Below are positions 25,650 to 36,432 of a stretch of 64,000 nt of DNA, one piece after another. Under the pieces are notes generated by a model. That model saw only the letters and a program-made list of their open reading frames with translations. It ran no database searches and was not told where the DNA came from. The translations under genes were made by a program, and so were the position numbers. How positions within the stretch are numbered: position 1 is the stretch's first letter; each line of letters begins with the position of its first letter. The DNA comes from Isoetes taiwanensis (lineage: Eukaryota; Streptophyta; Lycopodiopsida; Isoetales; Isoetaceae): NCBI GenBank assembly GCA_021234155.1, contig JAJEKV010000085.1, forward strand, positions 1,558,896 to 1,622,895, in the 5' to 3' direction.

Positions 25650-26291
25650 GGAAAAGGTTCAGAAGGAGGCGCTGGGATGGTGGTTGTGGCGGCGACCAAA
25701 CACAAGTTATGGGGGAGGCGAGCTCTTCTCCGACGGCTATGGCGGATGGGCGAGGCGAAGGGCGCGAGTCAGCGAGATGGGATAAAAATAATAACCGTCA
25801 GTTTTTTTTAAAGTTTAATTTTTTTCAAAACTTTTTTTTTTCTTTTTAAGAAAATATTTATACGGTGGAAATACGCATTTTTTATACGAGTGCGTGTCGG
25901 GTGAAATATGGGTTTCTTTTTCAATTCTAAAACGTCGTTTTGCTCACACGCACCCTGTGCTCCCGGGCCCATTTGATGTCGTTTTGATGCAGGATGCTAG
26001 TATCTCTAGGGTAATTGGACCATGCCCGAAACGTTGCAAAAATCGCCTCCATCCGAGTTACCTAGAAAAAGGTATCGCCCTTGAAAACAAGAGACCTTTT
26101 TTCTACACAACTTAATATACTTACCATACTAGCTTACATCCTCATATCCAACTAGTTTAGTCCTCTTATAACTAGGCCAGCACAGATCCTAACTACGGAA
26201 TTGGGGTAGTTTAACCTAAGACAAAGTCTCCTACAACCAACCTAAAGAGTTAGACTATGGCCAATGCAATGATTTGGTCTACCAAAATGAT
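25650..26291 (-). other. Leader between PBS and ORF a (element 1)
   Basis: Untranslated leader of element 1. It has poly-T and poly-A tracts near 25800-25850, and element 2 has the equivalent at 49500-50030. Confidence 0.5.
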
Positions 26292-26303
26292 GTTCTGATA
26301 CCA
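26292..26303 (-). promoter_or_regulatory. tRNA-iMet primer-binding site (element 1)
   Basis: Minus strand TGGTATCAGAAC, one base inside the LTR end. It complements the 3' end of plant initiator tRNA-Met (consensus TGGTATCAGAGC, one mismatch) and sets the strand and LTR boundary. Confidence 0.93.
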
Positions 26304-26304
26304 C

Positions 26305-27811
26305 TGTGATGCTCCGAGAATCTATATGATGCTCCTATCGCACAGATACAGGGAATTCCCCTCTCGTGGCAACTACGTCACCATGGAACGGCCCTCCGTC
26401 TAACTCGGACCAACGGGATGGCCAACTGTCCGGGTGAGGAACACGGAAGTGTCATTCGTCCCACCTCCTCTATGGGGATCCTATACAGTGGAAGCATACA
26501 TACATGTTAGCACATAGCAATCATGCTCAAAATAATATACCACCACGAAGGGTGGTCCATCCATCATCATCATCTACATGGTAATACAAGTACAAGATAA
26601 CATAGGCAATATACCATAAATAAGGGCTCCACTCTAGGCTCAGACTCCATGGAATCGAATCGATGGTCGTGGCCTCAAGATAACAAAGAACAAAGGTATA
26701 ACACACGGGCGTATCGGGCATAGAACAATGGCTAGGGTTCATGTGCACACTTTGCGTATAGGTCAAACATGCTATAGCGTGATTGTAGCCTTCGAAATAC
26801 AATCTCATGGAGTCACCCTATGAGACTACTCCAAAAGCCATCTCCCCAACCGATGAGGCAAGTCGGGAGGCGCCCCTTCTCACCACCTATAGATCCTTGG
26901 GTGTAATAGAGAATGCGGCCTCCTTAGCTTACCCCCGTGATCCGTGATCCCACTTGAACCCCCAAAATCCATGAGCCACCTCGCCGCACCCATCGAGCCA
27001 AGGACATCCATATAGGCACGTTTTCCTGCGACCCAGGAGGTGTTGGACCCATACCTGGCCCCAACGCCAAGACCCACTATAAGCCTAGCACAATCAGGGG
27101 TCCTCAGAGCCACGCCAGGCAAGACCCCACCTCCGTTTCACCATCGTAGCCATTATCTGATGCTGAATTACGATGTAGCATCCACAGCCAAGTGGGCCAT
27201 TGTGCACAGGCCGCATTTACTAGGTCTTAAGGGTTCTATCTAGAGACATCTCTACTTCTAGGAAGCTTTCAGGTCTTTACCCTATCCTAACCCCAGACAT
27301 ACAGGAGAAACAGAAAGAGAGAACACGATCATAATCAAAGTATTCATCATCTTAGTAACATATAGAAGAGAAATTAACCATTCCATTTCAGCAGAGAAGA
27401 GTTAGCGGAAGCACAAATTATCTAGGAACTAATTGGTCTCTTGGCTAGAGCCATTATCACGAAAGGCTTCCATTCTTCAAGTCTGGTTACAGCAGTTGGC
27501 AGTTTCTCCTTCCTCCAACCCAAATCGATTTGGGGCAGAATTGGGGATAGGGCCCCAATTTGCTCTCCAAACTTAGCAAGTTCTATCGGGCCAATCGACT
27601 TGGGCCAGATGGCACTGCTTAGTTGGTTGACTTTTATTAATTAATAACCTAATTAGCCTAATTAGCTTATTGACTCACTAATATTTTAGCATAGCTAATA
27701 AAAATCCTTTTAGGTTAATCCAAGTTATCTCCTATTGACCCCATAAGGGTCTAATTATACCCTGGTGACATGTCATCGTATGTATATGTATACCATATAT
27801 GGAACGTCATA
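26305..27811 (-). mobile_element. 5' LTR of element 1
   Basis: 1507 bp. Aligns along its length with 50043-51561 and with copy A at 6113-7546. Outer terminus (plus) GGAACGTCATA, inner terminus TGTGATGCTCC, i.e. imperfect inverted ends of the TGTGA.../...TCACA type. Contains the near-palindrome CAAATCGATTTGGGG. Confidence 0.9.
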
Positions 27812-28009
27812 TTTGCTCGGTAGCAAGAAGTCTCCTGCTTAACCGAAAAAGGGTCTTGATTTACATAACATTCAATAAGTATACCTCTCAAGTTTCAAAC
27901 ATTTCAAAAAGAACAATTCGATAACCAACAGAAATAAAAAAGAGTTGTCACAAATTAAAAATCTTAATCGACACCAGAAAAACAAGTTATATGAACCCAA
28001 GATTCCAAT

Positions 28010-28890
28010 CTTCGGCCCCGGTCAAACGATCAATAATCCAAGACTTCATCTAATGTGATCGCAAAGAAGGCCTCATTGGTATATTCAAACATAAGATGAT
28101 CCAAATTTCGCTTGGTCCATAAATACACCGCATCAAGTAGGTGAAGGATCTAGTCATCATGGGGCCGACTCGTATCATGAAGCTTCTCCTCGAAATACTT
28201 CTTGAGCGCATGTTGAAAGCCCGTGATGTCTTTGTTCCTTAGATTTGTTTCCAAAGTTTTGTATCCAATGACTTCCGATTTCATTCAGTTAGGCACTCAA
28301 TGGTCTCCTGGATTGAGCATAGCTGTAGAAGGGGAGACCTTATGTCCATGACTGCCCGCCAGATGTTTCTTCACCAAATATTCTATCCAAATCAACATAC
28401 AGAATGTTAAAATGTAAGGTAAAGAATTGAGAAAGGCCTGTAAAGGAGCCAATTCGATCCCAGTGATCACACTTTTCTTCCTTTAACAATCAATGGGCCA
28501 TGGCAGACTCTAACAAGTGTATCTGGAAGGTCAAATCGTTGTATACGGATGTCTCTTGCCCAAGGTTCAAAACCCACAGAGTATCATTGAATGACACTAT
28601 TATATATATGGAATCTTACGGTCATCAGGATCAGAAACTTTCTATTGTATAGGTACTCGAACAATAGGCCAAAACATGCATGTTGAAATCCTACATGTTT
28701 CATAACATCAAGATGTGTATTAAATAATTTAGCAATAACGTGCCAGCCTGAGGATGCAATACATGAGAAATGATGAAGAGAAACGTTCGTGGCGGCCGCG
28801 ATAAATTTCGTATATGGTATAAGGGTAACACGATTCTTGGTCAACAACTCAGTTGACAGCTCCAAGCTTTTCCAGACTGGAAATTATGTT
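28010..28890 (-). pseudogene. Decayed coding-like sequence, unrecognised
   Basis: The minus strand reads in mixed frames as protein-like text: TKFIAAATNVSLHHFSCIAS (28865-28584), then VYNDLTFQIHLLESAMAH, YVDLDRIFGEETSGG, and HALKKYFEEKLHDTSRPHDD with WTKRNLDHLMFEYTNEAFF near 28210-28070. Stops and shifts occur every 50-90 codons. The style is that of a dead gene or TE protein, but I recognise no family. Confidence 0.35.
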
Positions 28891-29207
28891 GCAATCGCAT
28901 TACCCTTACCCTTCTACAATATCTTATAAAATGTATGGTATAACTGAAAAGGGTATAATCAAGAACATGCATGAGTAGGAACACATGAGCATGAGCTAGA
29001 AAATGCAAGACTAATATAAAACCAGAAGAGTAGAAAATAAGAAGAGGAGTTCATGAATGGCATTGAGTTGGAGTAGTTTTAAATGGTATTGAGCTTGCCT
29101 AGAATGTGTAATCACCACTTGGCTTTTTTATTAGAGAGGTGAGCAAAATATGATGATTTTTTCATTGAAGCTATAATATGAAAATGAAAGCTAAGTGTTT
29201 TTTTTTT

Positions 29208-29231
29208 GGGTTGCCCCTAGGGGGCAAACCC
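29208..29231. repeat. 24-bp near-perfect palindrome
   Basis: gggttgcccct then agggggcaaaccc, preceded by a T-run. Related short hairpins (gagggcaaccctc) occur at 32695 and 33391. Confidence 0.8.
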
Positions 29232-29302
29232 TCATTTATATGGGTATGTGGGCATATTCAAGTATATGCTGGCATATACCTGGCATATGCTGATGACTGC
29301 TA

Positions 29303-29576
29303 AAAACTGGCTGCTGCCTGTAAATGGTCGGTCATCCAGCCCCATTATCAGCCTGCTACACAAACGCTATCCGCCGGACTTGGCTATGGCTTCTGCACCT
29401 CGGATTCTACACCTCGAATTCTTGCTTGGAAATCCGGCATTGTTTCCGCTTCATTCAAGACTGCCTTCTCTGTGTACAGCGCCGGAGTTATTGTAACCCT
29501 TGTTGTTGTTCTTCCGATTGGGGTTTTTCTTACGGATCCTCACAAATGGTCCACTCTTCCCATCATTCTTCCTTAA
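29303..29576 (+). other. Possible exon with one membrane segment, unrecognised
   Basis: Open frame of about 90 codons ending at TAA (29574-29576). It reads PHYQPATQTLSAGLGYGF, then SFKTAFSVYSAGVIVTLVVV and LPIGVFLTDPHKWSTL. A hydrophobic stretch (AGVIVTLVVVLPIGVFL) could be a membrane helix. There is no ATG in frame, so it would be an internal or last exon. Two other frames are also open here, which weakens the call. Confidence 0.25.
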
Positions 29577-30338
29577 AAGGTAATGCTCATCCCGCTTTTG
29601 CCGTAAATCCGCCTCTATCGCTAGCCACATCTCTCAATTAGAGATTGCATCCGATGCCATGCGCGGAATACACGTAATCTGATCTAATGCTCATACAAGT
29701 ATGAATGTTAGAAGATCCAGGCTTCATTTGCAATATATAATAACTACGTTGGTTCGAATGGCCGTGCTTCACTTATTTTCCATCACTTATTTCCAAAGAG
29801 ATTGCCCGACGACAGAGTTATGGTGTTCCAAAGAAGCGCCCACTTCGTGCCCCTTCAGATTTTGCCTCAGCCCCTAGTTAGGCAGATGAATAAGGTGTAG
29901 GAATCCGTAAGATAGTGGTGCCGTGATAGAAATCGGCAAGCATGGGCTCTCGTGAAGAAGAAACTGAATCATGTGCGTGCTCTAGGTTTTGATCAAATAT
30001 TTGGTTCGGTCTTAAAAACAAAGTTGTCTTTGCCTAATTTTGCAAATTGCTACATCGAAAGAAGAGAAAGATTCATCTGTTGTGTATTCTTTGGAGTTAC
30101 AGCGGATACCACATCAGTTGTGAGTCTACAAATTCTTTCTTGAAGCAGTGAAGGCCCAAAGATGGCTCGTGGGTTCATTGCTTGAGGGTTTATCTCACAG
30201 AAGGAGTTGAGTTGCTAATTCAGGTTGTGAGTATTCCTCGTGGTCTAGGCATGCTATGCTGATGCACTGTCATGGTTTTGATCACATCATTTTCTGCATA
30301 TTCATCTTCGTCTTTCACCTTGCACACATAGAGTTCTT
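29577..30338. other. No recognisable gene
   Basis: Only short open stretches; no known motif seen. Confidence 0.4.
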
Positions 30339-30551
30339 TTGAGGTATTGCTTAGTTTTAAAAAATGCTCTGAATTCTAGATATGTGAAGCAGGGACGTGT
30401 CGTGGAGGCCTTGAAATTGCTACATCAAATGCAAATGGAAAGTATGACATCTGATACCATTATCTTTATCAATGTCCTTGCTTCTGTAGGAAATATGCAT
30501 TTAGCAGAGTGTAAATTCATTCACTTGCTTAATCTTTACATTAGCTATTAG
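30339..30551 (+). pseudogene. PPR fragment
   Basis: Reads NSRYVKQGRVVEALKLLHQM and then SDTIIFINVLASVGNMHLAE, which equals about one and a half PPR motifs of the P/L/S type. It is isolated, 70 codons, with no continuation found. Opposite strand to the PPR remnant at 1.7-3.8 kb. Confidence 0.7.
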
Positions 30552-30689
30552 TATAGTATCTGTTAGAATGTGCAAAACAGTTGTAAGGCCTTGGACTTCC
30601 ATTGTATGTGTTCAAAATGGAGATTATGTTGCTTTTATTAGTGTTCTTGAAGCATATCCCTTTCGCCAGATACTAATAATGTGAGGAGA

Positions 30690-31030
30690 TAGGTTTCATA
30701 TAGGCTTACACAACTAGAATACCATTTACAAAGAGATTGTAAAATGACCATATCTAGTAGACAAGATTCTGTTTTCCTTGAAACAATAGGCATTACAAAG
30801 CTTAATCAAATGCCTAACAGTATTACTAGATGGATCTTTTTCAAATTTGTAGTCTAAATATGTCTAAATGAGACAAATAGTTTGTTTGTTCTGAATTTAC
30901 AGTAGATTGGGGGAATGACTGTATCTAATAGATAGTATCTCTGCTTGCATTGAAACACCCGGGCATGGGAAAGGTTAATCAAATGCCTAGAAGTATTACT
31001 AGGTGGGTATTTTCCAAATTCCCAAATAAA
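30690..31030. repeat. Diverged direct duplication of about 200 bp
   Basis: The tract 30740-30850 (tgaccatatctagtagacaag ... aatcaaatgcctaacagtat) recurs at about 30916-31020 as gactgtatctaatagata ... aatcaaatgcctagaagtat. Confidence 0.6.
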
Positions 31031-31424
31031 TAGCTCAATAGATCAAGGCAAAGTGTTCAATAAATCAAGGCAGGAACCAAAATCATATGGAATTCACTTT
31101 TTTTGTGCTTCTGCTAGGATATAGGAATGGACTTTCGTCATCATTACATTTCTCATGATGTGTTCATAAGAATTCTTGGGAGTAGAGAGAATATATGCTT
31201 GGCATCATGCTGCATTAGTCTATCAGGACTTTCAAAAACTGGAAATAAAATTATAGGTTGTCTCTACGTAATATAGATTGTCTCTATGGCACGTAATGCT
31301 CGAATTCAAGGTTCATGACTGATTACATATTGAAATTTCCGTACACATTTGGAAAGATACCTTTATGCATTTACTATAGATAGCTATGGCAGGAGGTGAG
31401 CACCTGAAAGGAGGTGTCCTATGG

Positions 31425-32066
31425 CATGGACTAATATTTTCTAGTCATGGACTAATATTTTCTAGTCGGCAAATTTATTTATTGCATGCAATGAGCTTGA
31501 TAGGTTTTAGCTATATCTATACTGTCAAAGTAACAAGAATAAATCTTTGGCAGCACATTTTTACTCTATAAAAGTTTACATAAGCTCAATATAACATTGT
31601 AGGTTGTCTCATAACGAATAATTTTTATGAAGGATTCTCATTTTGATTGTCTTATTGTTGCAATCCAAGCCAATAGTGGAAAAGAACTTAAGCACTTACC
31701 ACATTAACGAGCAGGAGGTCAATTGAAGGAGGTCCATTCATTGATTGACATGATGTTTTACTCTATTCTTTGTGGTTGATTGAGGTCAATTGAAGGAGGT
31801 CCATTCATCGATTGACATGATGTTTTATTCTATTCATTGTGGTTGATTGATTTTCTGTGAGGCTATTGACTAACTTATATGGTTGGGCTTTTTTGCCTTT
31901 CTATCAGTAGTGATCTAATTTGAGCATTTTGGATAACTGATGTAAATAACCTTCTTATGTTGATTGCGTCGTTTTGTATGCTTCTAGTGTATGGTCATGC
32001 TTGAGAAACAGAAGTTATGGCCCTACTATCATGCTTGAGAAACAAAAAAGTTATGGCCCTACTATT
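31425..32066. repeat. Cluster of three short tandem duplications
   Basis: A 21-bp unit (catggactaatattttctag) twice at 31425-31466; a 67-bp unit (gaggtcaattgaagg...) twice at 31715-31848; and a unit of about 34-37 bp (catgcttgagaaaca...) twice at 31996-32066. All are nearly identical within the pair, so they are recent. Confidence 0.9.
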
Positions 32067-34435
32067 AATCTGCTGTAAAATTAGAGCAACAAATGCATTT
32101 TGCCATATCTCGACTACTTAAACCCGGAATCTGAAAAATGCGTGTCTAGCATTAGGTTTACTATTAACTCAAATGTTCGACTCACGCCTATGGATGGAAA
32201 TAATGATATAATCTATATGATCTCTATATTTGCTCTTTCTTTTTTAATTATGCAAAAACATAACTAACTTCATGTATGCAGGATCAATAGCTTATGTTGA
32301 ACTATTGATTATCTTGGGACATTGCCAAACGGGAGGGATAAGAGTATTTGCTATTCAACAACCCATTAGCCATATTTTCTCTTATAATTAGATAAAGAGA
32401 TAGTATTGTTCACCAAATACAACTACTATTCACTTAGGATTAATCAATCCTTTCTAATGCCATAAAATAGTCTTAGTCAATTTCATGATGTGACATTGGA
32501 GAGTACACTTTAAATACTGGAATGGACAATATTTGTCTAATATTCAACTCTGTTGTTTATAATCTATTGTATGGAACAACACCATGCTACTAATGCTTAT
32601 GGTACCAAGTATTCTATTGTCAAGTAGCAATTTGAATGAATTGTCAAAACATGACTTTGAACTACGATTTAAGACACTCCACCCTCCGGCCACGGAGGGC
32701 AACCCTCTGTGCGCAGCACCTTGTTTTTTTTAGACCTATATGTATTTTTTTATTAGGGTTAGGTTTGTTGGCTACGATTGGTATTCTGGAGTGGTATGGC
32801 TACGATTGGTATCCTCCTCCTCCTCCCTCTCCACCATTTACGAAGAAAGCCATAAGAATGCAATGCTACTTTTGACAATCGAAAATGAGAAATAAAGTTG
32901 ATATAAACTCGTACCTATCTACGAATTACGCGAACTCTACGGATATAAAACAATCAACATCTCATCTAGGTTGTAATTGACATGCTACCGAATGATATCA
33001 TTTAATGAACACCCAATTTGACAAACTATTATAAATGCAAAATCTTCAAACAAATGACATAAATGTTATTAGCATGTATTCCATAATACAAATCTTGAAC
33101 CTAACAATCAAATATTGACAAGCACTAATGAAGCACATATTCATCTTCTAAGGCATCAAAATTGCTTTTGAACTACAACGTTTCTCCAATGTGCGAACCA
33201 TCATTGAACCGAATCGCATAGCAACAAACTAAAGCACTACTGAAATATATTAAATTTATATTGGCCATTATTTAATTCACATTGTTGACTAGGCAATTTC
33301 TTTGCGGATGTTAGGGTCACTTTCAATTTACTGTCACAAATGTCTCAAAGACAATTTAGATTTTCTCTATTTTGGTAATAACTTGATATCGAGGGCAACC
33401 CTTTGTTGCGATAGCAACTTGTTTATAAATAAAGCCCATTTTTACCATATTAATGCCTTTTTATTAAGAAACAATTGGGATACCAATGAGTACCCACACC
33501 AAATAATTAAGTAAAATTTAAAAAACAGCAATGCTAGTGGTTTTATGCACTTGTGTTGTTAAATTTGTAATTAATGTTAAAAATAAGAAGGCAATTGTGA
33601 TGGTGCTAAATAGAGGTCACTATTCACTAAGTCCAAATAATAACACCGCCATTTCCACTATAAAAATAGCAGCTACAAACAATAATATTTATTATAAGAC
33701 CTTAGAACCACTATATGTTCAGATGCAAAATGGAAGCGAATGGTTGCGTGCAGTGACTATGTGCTAAAAAATATGCAAACAAAAACTCCACCAACTGTCG
33801 ATGATCTGTGAATTTACAGTTCAGCTACGTCAATAACATAATTTCTTGCACACATGTCATGCTTAACTTTCATGCAACTATATATAATGATAAACAGTGG
33901 TTTCTTCAAAGGCTGGTTTTTCCGGTACAAACAAAGGCTAAGTCAAATTTGGTGATCGAACGGAAATAACGTGTAATATTCCACGTCATATAAGAGTTAA
34001 TGCAGCATAGACTTTAACATCTATCTAAGGATTATGCTTCAATATAAACACTAACAGCTCTTCTTTTGTGTCAGCAGTGAACCTTTTTTATGCGAGAATA
34101 TCTGTGGGCCGTGTGGAGCTACTTTTAGACCATGTTTTCTAGAAACAAAAAAGATAAATTCTTTGTTTAGCATTTACTTTTAAGTAACAAAGATGTGGGC
34201 TACCAAGTGGGTTAGTGTGTAAATGGGTCGGCACAGGATACCAAGAGATCAAGAGAATGAAGGATTGGTTGCCATTAAGGTTGCTACATCATCAAGGATG
34301 CTAAATTCGAGTTTATCTTCACCAATGCATTTTGGTATGCCCACACATTTTGACAATTGGCCAAATGAAGGGCCCAGTTGCACCGTCTTTTTCTCCCCTT
34401 AAATGATAGAGCTATTGTTCAATCACCTCTGCAAC
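32067..34435. other. AT-rich region with two small hairpins; GH17 upstream
   Basis: No gene recognised. Hairpin motifs lie at 32682-32707 (ccctccg loop cggaggg, then gagggcaaccctc) and 33391-33417 (gagggcaaccct followed by gttgcgatagcaac). The last few hundred bases should hold the GH17 promoter; no box was assigned. Confidence 0.4.
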
Positions 34436-35918
34436 ATGGTGGCCATGGAGTGCAGATGGGCATCATTACACATGTTCATCTACCTCCATCTTCTTATTGT
34501 CCTCACGTTCTGTTCCTTCTTATTGCAACAAGGTACTTATTCTAGATAACGTTCTGTTCAGTATTTACCATCATTGTTTCAAATCGATCCTCTTCCAACT
34601 GCTCCTTAGGAGTTCCTGCATCATTTGTTTCATTCCATGATTCAGTTACACTTAGTTCAGAAATTTCATCATCATTCCTGCAAAACTGTTGCTAGCTTAT
34701 TCCATTAATAAGAAACAATTACTTAGAAAACGTAATCCTTTCTATATTGAGCATATCTAGCTTCTCTTTTCAATCAGATCAGATTAAACATTATTATTTC
34801 AGATATTAAAACTGCAGTAATCTTGTGCAGGAGCAACGGCTGCCAAAATTGGTGTCAATTATGGTCGCATTGCTGATGATCTTCCATCACCTTCCGAAGT
34901 TGCAACTTTTGCAAAAGAATCAAAACTTTGAATGGTGAAAATTTATGATGTCAATCCAGACATTCTTAAGGCATTTGCAAATACAGGGATTTCCCTCATG
35001 GTTATGCTACCAGATGAAAGCATGCAAGAAATTGCTGCTACACAGGGACAATCAGACAATTGGGTCAATACTAACATAGTTCCATATCTGGACTCTACGA
35101 AAATTACCACAATTTTGGTAGGAAACGAAATCCTAACCAGGGCAGATTCTTATACTCAATATGTAGTTCCGGCTATGCAGAACATCTACAATTCATTGAG
35201 AAATTTGAGTTTAACTGATTCAATCAAAATTTCAACTCCGCATGCTTTTGATGTCCTGAGCACCTCTTTTCCTCCTTCATCTGGTGAATTTAAAAGCAGT
35301 CTTACAAGCACTATGCAATCTATTCTTGCATTTCAGAATGAGACGGGATCATTCTTTACGATAGACGTGTATCCCTACTTTGCTTATAAGGATAATACCA
35401 ACAGCATAGAATTGGACTATGCTTTATTCAACTCCAATGCAACAGGATATACAGATACAAATACAAATTTGCATTACACAAATCTTTTTGATGCACAAAT
35501 GGATGCAGTTTATTCTGCCATTAAAAGGTTGAATTATGATGGAATGGAAGTTGTTGTATCAGAAACAGGCTGGCCATCTGCTGGAGATATCGGTGCAAGT
35601 TTGGAAAATGCAGAGACTTATAATAATAACCTAATTTCACATGTTCTACATAATCCTGCAAAGGGCACTCCAATGAAACCAGGCACGAGGATTGTTACAT
35701 ATATTTTTGAGCTATTTAATGAAGATCTAAAGACCGGAAGTGAATCAGAGCGCCATTTCGGATTATTCTATCCCAACATGACAGAGGTATATACACTATT
35801 TCAGCATCAAATCATCTTCAATTTTCTTCAGCATTCAAACAGATTAATGACGTCATTGACAGCACATTTTTTTCTTGTTCTTGCCCCTTTTCTGCTTTGC
35901 GCATTCCCCTTATTGTGA
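34436..35918 (+). CDS. Glucan endo-1,3-beta-glucosidase (GH17), with in-frame TGA
   Basis: GH17 enzymes hydrolyse beta-1,3-glucan (callose) in the apoplast or at the plasma membrane. Exon 1 (34436-34532) starts at the first of two in-frame ATGs and encodes a signal peptide with core LHLLIVLTFCSFLL. A 298-bp GT-AG intron follows; exon 2 starts at 34831. The mature part begins AKIGVNYGRIADDLPSPSEV. Acid/base Glu is in LVGNEILT (Glu about 132) and the nucleophile in VSETGWPS (Glu about 277); DVYPYFAY, LDYALF and ELFNEDLK are also family hallmarks. Codon 66 is TGA (34929-34931) between SKL and MVKIYDVNPD, with the frame intact on both sides. This suggests a recent nonsense change, a pseudogene, or a base error. 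There is no X8 domain. The tail after the catalytic domain is hydrophobic (FFLVLAPFLLCAFPLL), like a GPI signal, but see the alternative exon at 36265. Confidence 0.85.
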
Positions 35919-36264
35919 TCTACTACTGTTTTCACTTCTCACATTAGCAACAGATTATTCTACCATCATTCCTTTTTACTAGTGTAATCTGACTCATACA
36001 AGCATGATAATGAACAGAATCTAACTCTTACATTTTCTTTTCGGAGCTAGATATCTTACCTTCTTAGGTTAATGTTGGTTGAACAATAGATACTTCAGCG
36101 GCTAAAAAGTCCCCACCAAAGCCTATAATGACAAGAAAAGCATCGAGTTTTCGTCTCTTACGTTTAGAAATAGAATCTCGGGTCTAAAATCAAAGTCCTA
36201 AAGTGTCCTATAGTTACCATAGCTAGGTTGTCATCTTCTGATAATAATCGTGCGACGGTTGCAG

Positions 36265-36432
36265 GTTGTAAAGTGGTCGTTGTCGAGCACAGATATGGAG
36301 CCCACGCCATCGCCGGATGGGTCTAACGTTGTGGACGTTTCAGGCTGCCCGAGCTCCATAGCCAGACATTCTTTTTATTATCTTGTTTTTCTTCTTTTAA
36401 ATGTCTTGGCGTTCTTTTTTTTTCCATATTAA
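36265..36432 (+). CDS. Candidate last exon of the GH17 gene (GPI tail)
   Basis: A phase-0 donor lies in exon 2 at 35787 (acagag/gtatat) and a phase-0 acceptor at 36264 (ggttgcag/gttgta). Splicing would give NMTE-VVKWSLSSTD, a Pro/Ser stretch TPSPDGSN, and a hydrophobic end HSFYYLVFLLLNVLAFFFF before TAA. A short Ser/Pro linker then a hydrophobic C-terminus is the usual make-up of a GPI-anchored GH17. The read-through end in exon 2 is the competing model. Confidence 0.45.
   Translation, partial: VVKWSLSSTDMEPTPSPDGSNVVDVSGCPSSIARHSFYYLVFLLLNVLAFFFFPY

Larger units (their letters stand above)
19420..27811 (-). mobile_element. Ty3/gypsy chromodomain-family retrotransposon, element 1 (internally deleted)
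   Basis: Minus-strand element. From right to left: 5' LTR (27811-26305), PBS, accessory ORF a, accessory ORF b, gag, protease, RT, then a deletion that fuses RT to the last 184 bp of the 3' LTR. RNase H, integrase and most of the 3' LTR are lost. LTR ends are TGTGACGTTCC-like and GGAGCATCACA. The flanks show a likely 5-bp target duplication with one mismatch: tttgt at 19415-19419 and tttgc at 27812-27816. Many stops in every gene make it non-autonomous and old. Confidence 0.9.
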
